Positions 9,270-17,121 of a DNA stretch of 64,000 nt are shown in pieces (position 1 is the first letter of the stretch; every line of letters begins with the position of its first letter). The notes beneath the pieces were generated by a model. That model did no database searches, was not told where the DNA came from, and saw only the letters and a program-made list of their open reading frames with translations. The DNA is from Phycisphaerales bacterium. GTDB lineage: Bacteria > Planctomycetota > Phycisphaerae > UBA1845 > UTPLA1. The stretch spans positions 4,774,001-4,838,000 of the forward strand of contig JACKHI010000001.1 in assembly GCA_020639075.1 (NCBI GenBank). The letters are read 5' to 3'. The position numbers were made by a program, and so were the translations under genes.

Positions 9270-9806
9270 GGCCGTGGGGCCGGATGTTGGCGAGAAAGGG
9301 CCGAGTGTTTTCTTGTCCTGGCCTTCACGCACATATTCGCAGGCGGATGCGACGGATTTCTCATCCCACAAGTACCTTGTGCTGCCATGACGTGACCAAA
9401 TTGCGCGGTCCCGCGTGACCAGGTTGGCTTCGCGCATTCGTCTTGTTGCGTAGGCCTTAAGATCTGTCATCACGCGCTCGGGCGTGTCTTGCGAGTTCAC
9501 GACCAAGTGAACGTGATTCGTTCGAACGTTCAATTCGTGAATCAGCCATCCACGATAGTGGCACACGTCGCAGATCGTTCTCGTAACGACTTGTCGTGCT
9601 GGCATGTCCATGACGTACGGCGGATGCACCATCGATTTGCGTCGATGATTCTCCCATTCGTCATCGGCTTCGATGAACGGCGTTTCGGGCTCGTTCCATT
9701 TCCTTGTTACGGAACCACGTGGGTCTCCGTGCAACCACGAGCCATAGGTGCGAAAGGTGATGAAATATGCCTGAGGTCGATGACGCAGCGGTGACTTGTC
9801 GGCCAT
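9249..9806 (-). CDS. REP-associated tyrosine transposase (RAYT, Y1_Tnp family)
   Basis: A 185-residue protein of the IS200/IS605-like HUH nuclease superfamily, REP-associated branch. Seen: AYFITFRTYGSWLHGDPRGS near the N-terminus and NVRTNHVHLVV, which holds the HxH of the HUH motif. The C-terminal block (AIWSRHGSTRYLWDEKSVASACEYV) is typical of bacterial RAYTs. ATG at 9806 is preceded by AGGAGG at 5 nt spacing, which fixes the start. The gene sits between two 184-bp repeats, and its last six codons and stop lie inside copy A. RAYTs are thought to mobilise such repeats; activity here is inferred. Confidence 0.9.
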   Translation of the reverse strand: MADKSPLRHRPQAYFITFRTYGSWLHGDPRGSVTRKWNEPETPFIEADDEWENHRRKSMVHPPYVMDMPARQVVTRTICDVCHYRGWLIHELNVRTNHVHLVVNSQDTPERVMTDLKAYATRRMREANLVTRDRAIWSRHGSTRYLWDEKSVASACEYVREGQDKKTLGPFSPTSGPTARSEPRP

Positions 9807-9937
9807 AGCAGCCTCCTGGTGATGGTTCATGTCGAATCTCGCTGCTCGGAAGCCTATTGACAAGGCGAACTTCGTCATTGGGTGACAGAAAGGTGACACT
9901 CGATCTATGCCAAATCCCAAGGTCATCTCGAGGGGAC

Positions 9938-10121
9938 GTACCGAACCGCGACCGTCAGGGAGTCCGGTCGCGCGGCGTTTGTCTGACGAGGGCCGTCCGC
10001 AAAGTTGCGCCTCCTATCGGCAGTAGGCGACTCGAAATCGGGTAGAGATGATTCGTTGTCATTGCGCAGCTCGGTGTCGATGCATCGCGAGCCCACTCCC
10101 TTACGGTCGTGGTTCGGAACG
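9938..10121. repeat. RAYT-flanking repeat, copy B
   Basis: A direct copy of 9086-9269 with the same inverted ends (ACCGAACCGCGACCGTCAGG and TACGGTCGTGGTTCGG). It is more diverged in its left half and nearly identical in its right half. It lies between the transposase start and the KDPG aldolase stop. Confidence 0.85.
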
Positions 10122-10178
10122 ACGATTGCCTGCTGAGACCATGCGCAATGTGCTGTCGTGCCATGGCTCAGGACAGAC

Positions 10179-10823
10179 TCATGCGGATCGCCAATCTTTG
10201 AGAGCGGACTGAATCCGGCCTGCGCGGTTTTCAAGTGCCGTAAAATCCCGTTCGGCCATGAATCTTGGCTCGAAGAGTGAGCCGACAAATCCGACGCCCG
10301 CCGCGCCGGCGTCGAGGATTCCGAGGAAGTTGTCGACCGTTGCACCGCTCGTCGGAAAGATCCGCAGATGGGGCAAAGGGCCCAGGATGCTGCGGACGTA
10401 GTTCGCCACATCGCCTTGCGCCGGGAAGAACTTGAGGAAATCCGCGCCCATGCGATGGGCTGTGACCATTTCCGTCGGCGTGACAGTACCCGGTATGCTC
10501 ACAACGTTTAGTCTATTCGCTTCCGCGATGACGTCGGCGTCTGTGATGGGCGACACGAGGAACTTCGCGCCGGCATCGACCGCGCGGCGCGCGTCGTCTG
10601 TCGTCAGGACGGTTCCCGCTCCGACGATCAGCGAATCGTCCTTTGCGAAGTCGGCGATGCGATCGAAGGCGTCTGGAATCGTCAACGTGAATTCGATCAT
10701 CCGAAAGCCCGCATTGACGACTGCGCGCATCGCGTCGGCGGCGAGGTGCGTGTCGTTTGTGCGGAGAATCGCGCTGACGCGGCGTTCGAGAATCTTGTCG
10801 ATGGTGGCTTGCTTGTTGCTCAT
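10179..10823 (-). CDS. eda: KDPG/KHG aldolase
   Basis: A 214-residue bifunctional 2-keto-3-deoxy-6-phosphogluconate / 4-hydroxy-2-oxoglutarate aldolase. It would split KDPG to pyruvate and glyceraldehyde-3-phosphate in Entner-Doudoroff or uronate catabolism. Family marks: RRVSAILRT, GFRMIEFTLT (with the catalytic Glu), VGAGTVLT, FLVSP and ADFLKFFPAQ, where the Lys forms the Schiff base. IFPTSGA and AGAAGVGFVGSLF bind phosphate. Start chosen at MSNKQ; the ATG six codons upstream (10841) is possible, and neither has a clear ribosome-binding site. No edd or kdgK is nearby. Confidence 0.92.
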   Translation of the reverse strand: MSNKQATIDKILERRVSAILRTNDTHLAADAMRAVVNAGFRMIEFTLTIPDAFDRIADFAKDDSLIVGAGTVLTTDDARRAVDAGAKFLVSPITDADVIAEANRLNVVSIPGTVTPTEMVTAHRMGADFLKFFPAQGDVANYVRSILGPLPHLRIFPTSGATVDNFLGILDAGAAGVGFVGSLFEPRFMAERDFTALENRAGRIQSALKDWRSA

Positions 10824-10928
10824 GGGGTGGATTCTATTCATGAATCGGTCGGGGTGCGACGGGGTCGGGTAAGGAGCCTCGCTTCGTGGCCGGCCATCCT
10901 ACCGCTACCAATGCGTGATTCGTGATAA

Positions 10929-10960
10929 GCATGCCGACCTTGGGGGGCGGCATGGCACCC
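10929..10960 (+). repeat. Hairpin-GGCACCC repeat copy
   Basis: GCATGCCGACC pairs with GGCGGCATG, followed by GCACCC. It lies just beyond the proA stop and could also end that transcript. Near-identical copies are at 7283-7315 and 27106-27137. Confidence 0.7.
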
Positions 10961-10981
10961 GATTGCCAAATCAAGCCCGCG

Positions 10982-12229
10982 TCAGCGCGTGTGCCAGTCG
11001 CCCTGGACGACATAGCGCTGCGTCGTCAGTTCTTCGAGGCCCATGGGGCCGTACGCATGGATCTTGGACGTGCTGATGCCGATCTCGGCGCCGAGACCTA
11101 GCTGGAAGCCGTCGTTGAAGCGGGTCGAGGCGTTGACGAGCACGCACGACGATTGTACGCGCTGCGTGAATTCGGCAGCGGCAGTTTCGTTCGTGGTCAG
11201 GATCGCTTCCGTGTGGTTCGATCCGTACTGATGAATGTGCTCGATCGCAGCGTCCAATGAAGACACGACTTTCATCGCGACGATCAAGTCGAGGTATTCG
11301 TGTCCCCAATCGTCGTCCGTCGCCGGCTTTGCGTTCGGCGCCAGCGAGCAGATGCGCGCGTCGCCGTGGATTTCAACACCGTCTGTCTGGAGTCGTCGGG
11401 CGAGCATGGGAACAAATGCGTCGGCGACGGATTCGTGGACCAGCACTGCTTCGGCGGCGTTGCACGTTGCGGGTGCGGACGTTTTCGCCGTTGCGCATAC
11501 GTGGACGGCCTTGTCGATATCGACGTCCTTATCGACATAGATGTGGCAGACGCCGTGGAAGTGCTGGACTGTCGGAATCCTCGCGTGTTCGTGGACAAAG
11601 CGAATCAGCTCCGTGCCGCCGCGAGGAATTACGAGGTCGATGTACTGCTCCATGGCCAATAGTCGCTTGACAGTCTCGCGATCCGACGTCGTCAGTAACG
11701 TTAGCGCTTCCGCCGGTATGCCGGCCGCGCCGAGCGCATCCCGAGCGAGCGTTGCGAGAATCTCATTCGAATGCAGCGCCTCGCGACCGCCTTTGAGGAT
11801 GCAGGCGTTGCCGGCCTTGAAGCAGAGCGCGAACGCGTCGATCGTCACGTTCGGCCGAGCCTCGTAGATCATCATGATGACGCCGATGGGGCAGCGCTGT
11901 TTTCGAACTGCGAGACCGCTGGGGGCGGCGTAGTCCTTTGTCACGCCTCCGATCGGGTCGGGCAGGTTGGCGATCTGACGCAGGCCCTCGACCATCTGGC
12001 CGATCGAATCGGCGGACAACGTCAGGCGTTTCAGTTTCGGGCCCGTCACGCCGTTCGCAGTCGCTGCGTCGAGATCCTGCTGATTCGCCCTGAGGATCGT
12101 CGTCCTGCTTTGATCGATTCTCGCGGCGAGATCGAGCAATACGGCGTTCTTCTGTTTGGTCGTCAGGATCGCGACAGCGCCGGCCGCCTTGCGTGCTGCG
12201 GCTGCCGTGGATTCGATTGCACGAGTCAT
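10982..12229 (-). CDS. proA: Glutamate-5-semialdehyde dehydrogenase (gamma-glutamyl phosphate reductase)
   Basis: A 415-residue NADPH-dependent reductase of the aldehyde dehydrogenase superfamily. It converts gamma-glutamyl phosphate to glutamate-5-semialdehyde, the second step of proline synthesis. Marks: PIGVIMMIYEARPNVTIDA, GNACILKGGREA, DLVIPRGG, the catalytic-Cys context (TSAPATCNAAEAVLVH) and GPMGLEELTTQRYVV near the end. Its ATG overlaps the proB stop in an ATGA arrangement, so it is translationally coupled. It is the last gene of the argR-argG-argH-proB-proA unit. Confidence 0.97.
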   Translation of the reverse strand: MTRAIESTAAAARKAAGAVAILTTKQKNAVLLDLAARIDQSRTTILRANQQDLDAATANGVTGPKLKRLTLSADSIGQMVEGLRQIANLPDPIGGVTKDYAAPSGLAVRKQRCPIGVIMMIYEARPNVTIDAFALCFKAGNACILKGGREALHSNEILATLARDALGAAGIPAEALTLLTTSDRETVKRLLAMEQYIDLVIPRGGTELIRFVHEHARIPTVQHFHGVCHIYVDKDVDIDKAVHVCATAKTSAPATCNAAEAVLVHESVADAFVPMLARRLQTDGVEIHGDARICSLAPNAKPATDDDWGHEYLDLIVAMKVVSSLDAAIEHIHQYGSNHTEAILTTNETAAAEFTQRVQSSCVLVNASTRFNDGFQLGLGAEIGISTSKIHAYGPMGLEELTTQRYVVQGDWHTR

Positions 12230-13353
12230 GAGTCGATCTCTTTGATTTCGTCGCCCGTCATCAACACGAGGTCGTCGCGATCGATGATTTCATCGACGTA
12301 CTTGTAGCCCAGCACCGTCTCGTAGTCGGCCTTGTTGTGTCCTTGCATCCGCTTGATTTCGCCGGCGGCGTAGGAGACGAGCCCCACGGCGAAGACCTGA
12401 CCGTCCGAGTTCTCGATATTGACGCGGGCGCCGATCGGGAAATCGCCGACGACATTCGTGATGCCGGCCGGCAGCAGGCTCGCGCCGCGTTCGACGATCG
12501 CCTTGTGGGCGCCGGCGTCGACGTGAATCGTACCGCGCGATTTGTGGCGGATGGCGATCCAGCGCTTTCGCGAATTCAATCGATTACTGCCGGGCTGGAA
12601 CATCGTGCCGATCGGTTCGCCCGCAACGATGCGGGACAGCAATCCCGGCGTGTTGCCGTCGGCAATGATCGTGGGCACGCCCCAGCGGCTGGCGAGCTTT
12701 GCGGCGGAAACCTTGGCCGTCATGCCGCCGACGCCCGTGGCGGTCTTATTTGTCGAAATGTGCTCGACAAGTCGATCGTTGACGGCGACTTCGTGGATGA
12801 TTTCGCCTTTCTCCTGGTCGCGATACACGCCGGCGACGCTGCTGAGAATGATGAGCAGTTCCGACGTGGAGATATTCGTGATCAGGGCCGCGAGATGATC
12901 GTTGTCGCCGACTTTGGCTTCGTCGTCGGCGAGCGGATCGTTCTCGTTGATGATCGGCACGACGCCGCGTTCGAGCAACATGTGCAGCGTGTGCCGCGCG
13001 CTGAGAAAGCGTCGGCGGTTCTCGATGTCGTCCTCGGTCATCAAGAGCTGCGCGACGTTGACGTTGCGTTTGCCGAACGCGCTCGCGAAGTGCGACATGA
13101 GTTTGTATTGACCGATGGTTGCGGCCGCCTGTCGTTCGACGACGAGCGTCGGCGGTTTCGGGCAGCCGAGGTCACGATAGCCGCCCGCGACGGCGCCTGA
13201 GACGACCATCAGCACCTGCACGCCGCCGTCGCGGAGCGCCATGACATCCCCGGCGAGTCGCTCGATGGCGTCGAGCCGGATGACGCCGTCGCCCGCGATA
13301 ATGCCGCTGCCGACTTTGACGACGGCGCGGCGGATTTTTCCGATGGATCGCAT
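12226..13353 (-). CDS. proB: Glutamate 5-kinase with PUA domain
   Basis: About 375 residues. It phosphorylates glutamate, the first and usually proline-inhibited step of proline synthesis. The amino acid kinase domain has VVKVGSGII, VSGAVAGGYRDLG, the ENDPLADDEAKVGDNDHLAALI core and GTGVGGM-type ATGVGGMTAKVSAA. A C-terminal PUA domain runs from about residue 280 (GTIHVDAGAHKAI...ALLPAGI-like SLLPAGITNVVGDF). Start set at MRSIGKI, which matches the family length. An upstream ATG at 13383, directly after the argH stop, would add ten residues. It overlaps proA by 4 bp. Confidence 0.95.
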   Translation of the reverse strand: MRSIGKIRRAVVKVGSGIIAGDGVIRLDAIERLAGDVMALRDGGVQVLMVVSGAVAGGYRDLGCPKPPTLVVERQAAATIGQYKLMSHFASAFGKRNVNVAQLLMTEDDIENRRRFLSARHTLHMLLERGVVPIINENDPLADDEAKVGDNDHLAALITNISTSELLIILSSVAGVYRDQEKGEIIHEVAVNDRLVEHISTNKTATGVGGMTAKVSAAKLASRWGVPTIIADGNTPGLLSRIVAGEPIGTMFQPGSNRLNSRKRWIAIRHKSRGTIHVDAGAHKAIVERGASLLPAGITNVVGDFPIGARVNIENSDGQVFAVGLVSYAAGEIKRMQGHNKADYETVLGYKYVDEIIDRDDLVLMTGDEIKEIDS

Positions 13354-13384
13354 TTGTTTTTCCAGGGCCAGGGTTTCGACCATT

Positions 13385-14674
13385 CTATGCGTTCTGCTCC
13401 AGTTCGCTGAGGAATCGTTCGGCAACGCGGCGCGTTTCGCCGGGCTGCGCGCTACCGATCGTCTGATAGCGCTCGATGGCGAGCGCGTTGTCGTCGCCCT
13501 TGGAGAGGGCGTCGCTGACCTGGCGATGGGCGTCGCGCAGCGGCGTGCCGTCGAGGACGAGCGCCTCCATCGCCAGTGTCGCACCGATCGCGCCGGCGCG
13601 GGCCGCCTCGCGCAATCGCTCGTCATTGAATGAGAGCGCCCCTATGAAGTCCGCCGCGAGGCACGTCATCGAGAGCGACTCCTCGACGGTTCGATGCAGG
13701 AGCGGCTTGCATTGCTGAAGGTCCCGGTTGTATCCGCTCGGCGTGCCCTTGATGAGAAAGAGCATTTCGACGTAGGCCGATTCGACGGTGCAGCAGCGGC
13801 CGCGAAGCAGTTCCATGGCATCGGGGTTCGCTTTGTTGGGCATCATCGAGGAGCCCGTACCGAAGGCCATCGGGTAGCGGACCCAGCCGAACGGCGTCTG
13901 ACAGAAGGCGAGCACGTCGGCGGCGAGAGACTGAAGATGCAGCGCGACCTGCGAGCACATCGACAACAGTTGCAGGATCTCGTCGCGAGACGTCGTCGAG
14001 TAAAGCGCGTTGAGGCTGGGGCCGGCAAATCCGAGTTCCGCCGCCTGAATGTTTCGATCGATGGGGATACTGGAACCCGCCACGGCGCCGCTGCCAAGGG
14101 GGCATTCCTCGCGCCAGGCATCGATCATGCTGCATAAAATGCGGCGGGCCGCACGGAACGCTGCCGCGTAGCGCAAGGCCCAGAAGCCCATCGATCCCGG
14201 GGCGGCGAATTGCGCATGCGTCTGCATGGGCGCGACGACGTTCGACCACTCGATTGCCTGTTCGCTGAATGCGCGGACCAGCGATTGAAGCTGATTTCCC
14301 AATTTCGTTGCTGCCTCAATCACGTAAAGCTTGAGCAGCGTCGCGACTTGGTCGTTGCGCGAACGGGCCGTGTGCAGCTTCTTGCCGGCGTCGCCCGCTT
14401 TTTCCGTGACGAGCGTTTCGAGCCACGTGTGGATGTCTTCGGCCGGGGTTTCGGGGCAGGGCGAACCAACGAAGTCCGCCTCGATGCCGTTAAGTGCGGC
14501 ATCGAGTGCGGTCTTCTCCGTGGAAGAGACAATTCCGGCGGCATGCAATGCGACGACGTGGGCGCGCTGCAGGCGAAGCTCAAACGGAAGTAGAAACCAG
14601 TCCTCCTCCATGCATCGATTGATCGACGCAAAGGTCGGATGATGGGCTTCGCGCTGCGTCCAGAGCGTGTTCAT
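13385..14674 (-). CDS. argH: Argininosuccinate lyase (short divergent form)
   Basis: A 429-residue member of the fumarase/aspartase superfamily; it splits argininosuccinate to arginine and fumarate. Seen: the N-terminal MNTLW aligned with MALW of other ArgH, EDIHTWLE, LHTARSRNDQVAT, MQTHAQFAAPGSMGFW and GSGAVAGSS. The signature is GSSMMPNKANPDAMEL, and TPSGYNRDLQQ follows. It is somewhat shorter than usual (about 460) and lacks the GGRF after the start. The N-terminal 31 codons overlap the 3' end of argG in another frame. proB starts within 32 bp of the stop. Confidence 0.93.
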   Translation of the reverse strand: MNTLWTQREAHHPTFASINRCMEEDWFLLPFELRLQRAHVVALHAAGIVSSTEKTALDAALNGIEADFVGSPCPETPAEDIHTWLETLVTEKAGDAGKKLHTARSRNDQVATLLKLYVIEAATKLGNQLQSLVRAFSEQAIEWSNVVAPMQTHAQFAAPGSMGFWALRYAAAFRAARRILCSMIDAWREECPLGSGAVAGSSIPIDRNIQAAELGFAGPSLNALYSTTSRDEILQLLSMCSQVALHLQSLAADVLAFCQTPFGWVRYPMAFGTGSSMMPNKANPDAMELLRGRCCTVESAYVEMLFLIKGTPSGYNRDLQQCKPLLHRTVEESLSMTCLAADFIGALSFNDERLREAARAGAIGATLAMEALVLDGTPLRDAHRQVSDALSKGDDNALAIERYQTIGSAQPGETRRVAERFLSELEQNA

Positions 14675-15875
14675 GTCCCGCCTCCGTGAACGGCCGTCCG
14701 ATCGAGGACAACCAGGTCAGATCAATGAAGCCCTTGGCGGACGATTGATCGAATGAGCTCTTTTCAAAGGTTGCGAGGTCCGATCTGAAGATCGAATCCG
14801 AGATGTCAATTCCGGCGATGTAGGGATTTGAACCGACGCGAATCGTCGCCGTGCCCGTCATCTTCGCCATCAGGACGCGGGCGGCGCCTTCGAGGACAAG
14901 CCGTTGATCGGAGAAATACTCGCCGCGGTAGACCATCGCGCCGTATTTCCGACCGAGCGAGACATATTGATCGTAAGTCGGCTTGTTCATCGCGCAGCGG
15001 GCGAGCGAGTCCGCGGCCATGTGCAGGAGCTTCGCCGCCGGGTTGATATAGACACCGCGAGATTTGATGCCCGTGAAGCGGTTCTCGATGAGCATGTCCC
15101 ACGCCCAGGACTCGCCGGCATATTTCTGGTTCAGCGCGTCAATCACGCCGCCGATGCCGAGCTCTTGGCCGTTCAGACCCACGGGCACGCCGTTGTCGAA
15201 CTCGATCCGGATCAATGTGGACTCGGACTGTGTCACGGCCTTCGTCGAATCGCCGCGCACGGCGGCGATGATCGACTCGACATCGACCGTCGCCGACGGA
15301 TCTTCAAGAGCGCCGCCTTCGATGCTGAGGTGCCAGAGGTTTTCATCCAGGCTGTAGGTCTTCGTGACTTCGAAGCTGTCCGTGCAGCCGCGCTGTTTGA
15401 GGTAGTTGACGAGATCCTCGCGTCCTTTCAGGGACCAGACTTTCCAGGGGGCGAGAACCGGGCACTCGGGCGCCAGCGAGCGATAGGCGAACTCGAAACG
15501 GATCTGGTCGTTGCCTTTGCCAGTCGCACCGTGGACGAGCGTGGCGCCGCCGAGTTCCTTGGCGCGTTTGACCTGTTCCCACGCGATGAAAGGGCGGGCG
15601 AGGGCCGTGCCGAGGCGATAGCAACCCTCATACGTCGCGCCGAGGCCGGCGGCGAAGGGCAGGATTGTTGCGCACATCGCGGGCTTGGCGTCGCGAACGA
15701 CGGCCGACGCTGCGCCATGGCGAATCGCCTTTTTGCACAATGCGTCGAAGTCATCATTCTGGCCGACGTCAACCAGAACGGCGTGAACCTCGTAACCCTG
15801 CTCAACGAGCCAATAAACGATGGCCGACGTATCGAGTCCGCCGGAATAGGCCAGAACGCATTGCTTACTTTTCAT
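14580..15875 (-). CDS. argG: Argininosuccinate synthase
   Basis: A 431-residue enzyme joining citrulline and aspartate with ATP to give argininosuccinate. The PP-loop is LAYSGGLDTS; YEVHAVLVDVGQ, GATGKGNDQIRFE, SLDENLWHLSIEGG, ELGIGGVIDALN and FTGIKSRGVY follow in order. After the usual end near KGFIDLTWL, about 35 extra residues run on and are encoded in the 95-bp overlap with argH. It begins inside the last codons of argR (11-bp overlap). The extension looks like read-through into the next gene rather than a conserved domain. Confidence 0.95.
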   Translation of the reverse strand: MKSKQCVLAYSGGLDTSAIVYWLVEQGYEVHAVLVDVGQNDDFDALCKKAIRHGAASAVVRDAKPAMCATILPFAAGLGATYEGCYRLGTALARPFIAWEQVKRAKELGGATLVHGATGKGNDQIRFEFAYRSLAPECPVLAPWKVWSLKGREDLVNYLKQRGCTDSFEVTKTYSLDENLWHLSIEGGALEDPSATVDVESIIAAVRGDSTKAVTQSESTLIRIEFDNGVPVGLNGQELGIGGVIDALNQKYAGESWAWDMLIENRFTGIKSRGVYINPAAKLLHMAADSLARCAMNKPTYDQYVSLGRKYGAMVYRGEYFSDQRLVLEGAARVLMAKMTGTATIRVGSNPYIAGIDISDSIFRSDLATFEKSSFDQSSAKGFIDLTWLSSIGRPFTEAGHEHALDAARSPSSDLCVDQSMHGGGLVSTSV

Positions 15876-16314
15876 TCTTTTCTCCGAACCAGTCCGCCAA
15901 TCGCCGCAGTGCGACGGATTGCGTGCGTTTCGTTTTGGTCGTGACGTAAATCGTGTCGTCGCCGGCCAGTGTGGCGACGATCGTCGGCTCTTCTTTTCCC
16001 TCGATCGCGATGGAGACCGGCTGGGCCTGGCCGATGTCCGTCTTGATCACAATGATGTTCGGACCGCAGGCGCCGAACGAATGGACGACGGGCGAATAGT
16101 CGATCTCGTGCTGCTGCTCGTCGGCCGTCGCGCCGGGCATGACGTATCGACCGCCGGACTTGCGTATCCCGAGCTCGGCCAAGTCCCGGCTGAGTGTGGA
16201 CTGATCGACGTCGAGCCCGCGGACCTGCAACTGCGTGATCAAGTCGGCCTGCGTCCGGATGCTGACGCGGCGAACCAGGCTTCGAATCGCGGTCTGTCGT
16301 TTTTCCTTGTTCAT
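15865..16314 (-). CDS. argR: Arginine repressor ArgR
   Basis: A 149-residue regulator of arginine genes. The N-terminal winged helix has TQADLITQLQVRGLDVDQST and LSRDLAELGI, the ArgR SR.L recognition helix. The C-terminal hexamerisation and arginine-binding domain has GPNIIVIKTDIGQAQPVSIA and VATLAGDDTIYV. It is the first gene of the arginine/proline operon and overlaps argG, so the operon is probably under feedback control by its own first product. A good promoter lies immediately upstream; the 5' leader would be only a few nucleotides. Confidence 0.95.
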   Translation of the reverse strand: MNKEKRQTAIRSLVRRVSIRTQADLITQLQVRGLDVDQSTLSRDLAELGIRKSGGRYVMPGATADEQQHEIDYSPVVHSFGACGPNIIVIKTDIGQAQPVSIAIEGKEEPTIVATLAGDDTIYVTTKTKRTQSVALRRLADWFGEKNEK

Positions 16315-16321
16315 GATCCGT

Positions 16322-16362
16322 GGGATTATACATAGTATGGCACAGTATGCAACATATGCGGC
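16322..16362. promoter_or_regulatory. Possible ArgR operator
   Basis: A locally AT-rich stretch over the promoter contains repeated half-site-like units (minus strand GCATAT, GCATAC, CCATAC, GTATAA) at roughly helical spacing. It does not match the enterobacterial ARG box closely. The assignment rests on position in front of argR and on overlap with the -35 and -10 boxes. Confidence 0.35.
16325..16352 (-). promoter_or_regulatory. Promoter of the arg/pro operon
   Basis: On the minus strand TTGCAT (16347-16352) is followed after 16 bp by TATAAT (16325-16330). The expected start of transcription falls about 4 nt before the argR ATG at 16314, implying an almost leaderless message. No other promoter this close to consensus is seen near the operon. 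Confidence 0.55.
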
Positions 16363-16518
16363 GAATCAAAAAAACACGATTTCGGGGGCGCGTTCGGGGC
16401 GAACGCGTTGCCGGCGATGGATGAATGGCGGTATTTGCGCCGGGAGTCGGATGAACGGGACAGTGTTTCAGGGGGATTGGGGGCGAGACTGCGCGTCATC
16501 CGGATTGGGAGAATTGAC

Positions 16519-16878
16519 TCAAAGCAGGACGATCGTGATGCCCTCGTTGTGCATGTTCAGATCGCTTTCTCGTTCCAGGGCGGGGCATTCGGCGAGAATC
16601 GCCTGTGCGTCGGGTTCGCAGACGTGCCATTTTTCGCCGGCGGCGAACGCCCGAATCTTCCCTTCCCGTCGCCGGCGGGTGAGGGAGCTGCGAACGGCGG
16701 TTCGGATTCCGCCGCCGACGCCGGATGCGCCGTAGCCGTGAATCAGCTTGATCGCCCTGAAGCCGGCCCGTTTGGCACTGTCAATCGCCTGGATCAGCCG
16801 CTGCCGGGCTTCGTCGATATGCGGCATCCCTTGCTTGAGATTGACCGTCTTGATCAGGTTGGAATTACGGTCAGCCAT
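16519..16878 (-). CDS. Smr domain protein
   Basis: A 119-residue protein beginning MADRNSNLIKTVNLKQGMP. It fits the small MutS-related (Smr) domain: an N-terminal NL...PHIDEARQRLIQAID helix, then AIKLIHGYGASGVGGGIRTA and a basic RRRREGKIRAF segment. Free-standing Smr domains can be nucleases acting on DNA or RNA; the role here is unknown. The frame stays open upstream to an ATG at 17040, but that extension is Arg/Pro rich with no domain likeness, so I prefer 16878. Distance from argR is about 200 bp, convergent with nothing. Confidence 0.75.
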   Translation of the reverse strand: MADRNSNLIKTVNLKQGMPHIDEARQRLIQAIDSAKRAGFRAIKLIHGYGASGVGGGIRTAVRSSLTRRRREGKIRAFAAGEKWHVCEPDAQAILAECPALERESDLNMHNEGITIVLL

Positions 16879-17121
16879 GTCGCGTTCGCGAATCTCAAGG
16901 TCGTCACGGGTTCGGCGTGCGGATTCTAGTCGAATCAGCCGATTAGGTAGACGGGGGAAGGGGCGGCCTGTTCGCCGGGCTGCACCAGGCCCCCGGCCAT
17001 CGCGGGCCATCCGCGCCGCAATCCCGGATCCGATCGCCATGGCGACAGTGTTTCACGGCGTGCGATCCGGATAGGCTGCAGGTAGGATCAAACAGGGCAC
17101 TTGGCCCTTGGAGCATCGGAA

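Noticed and set aside
13353..13626. N-terminal extension of ProB
   Set aside because: The frame is open into argH but the sequence there is Arg/Ser/Thr rich and is the shadow of argH.
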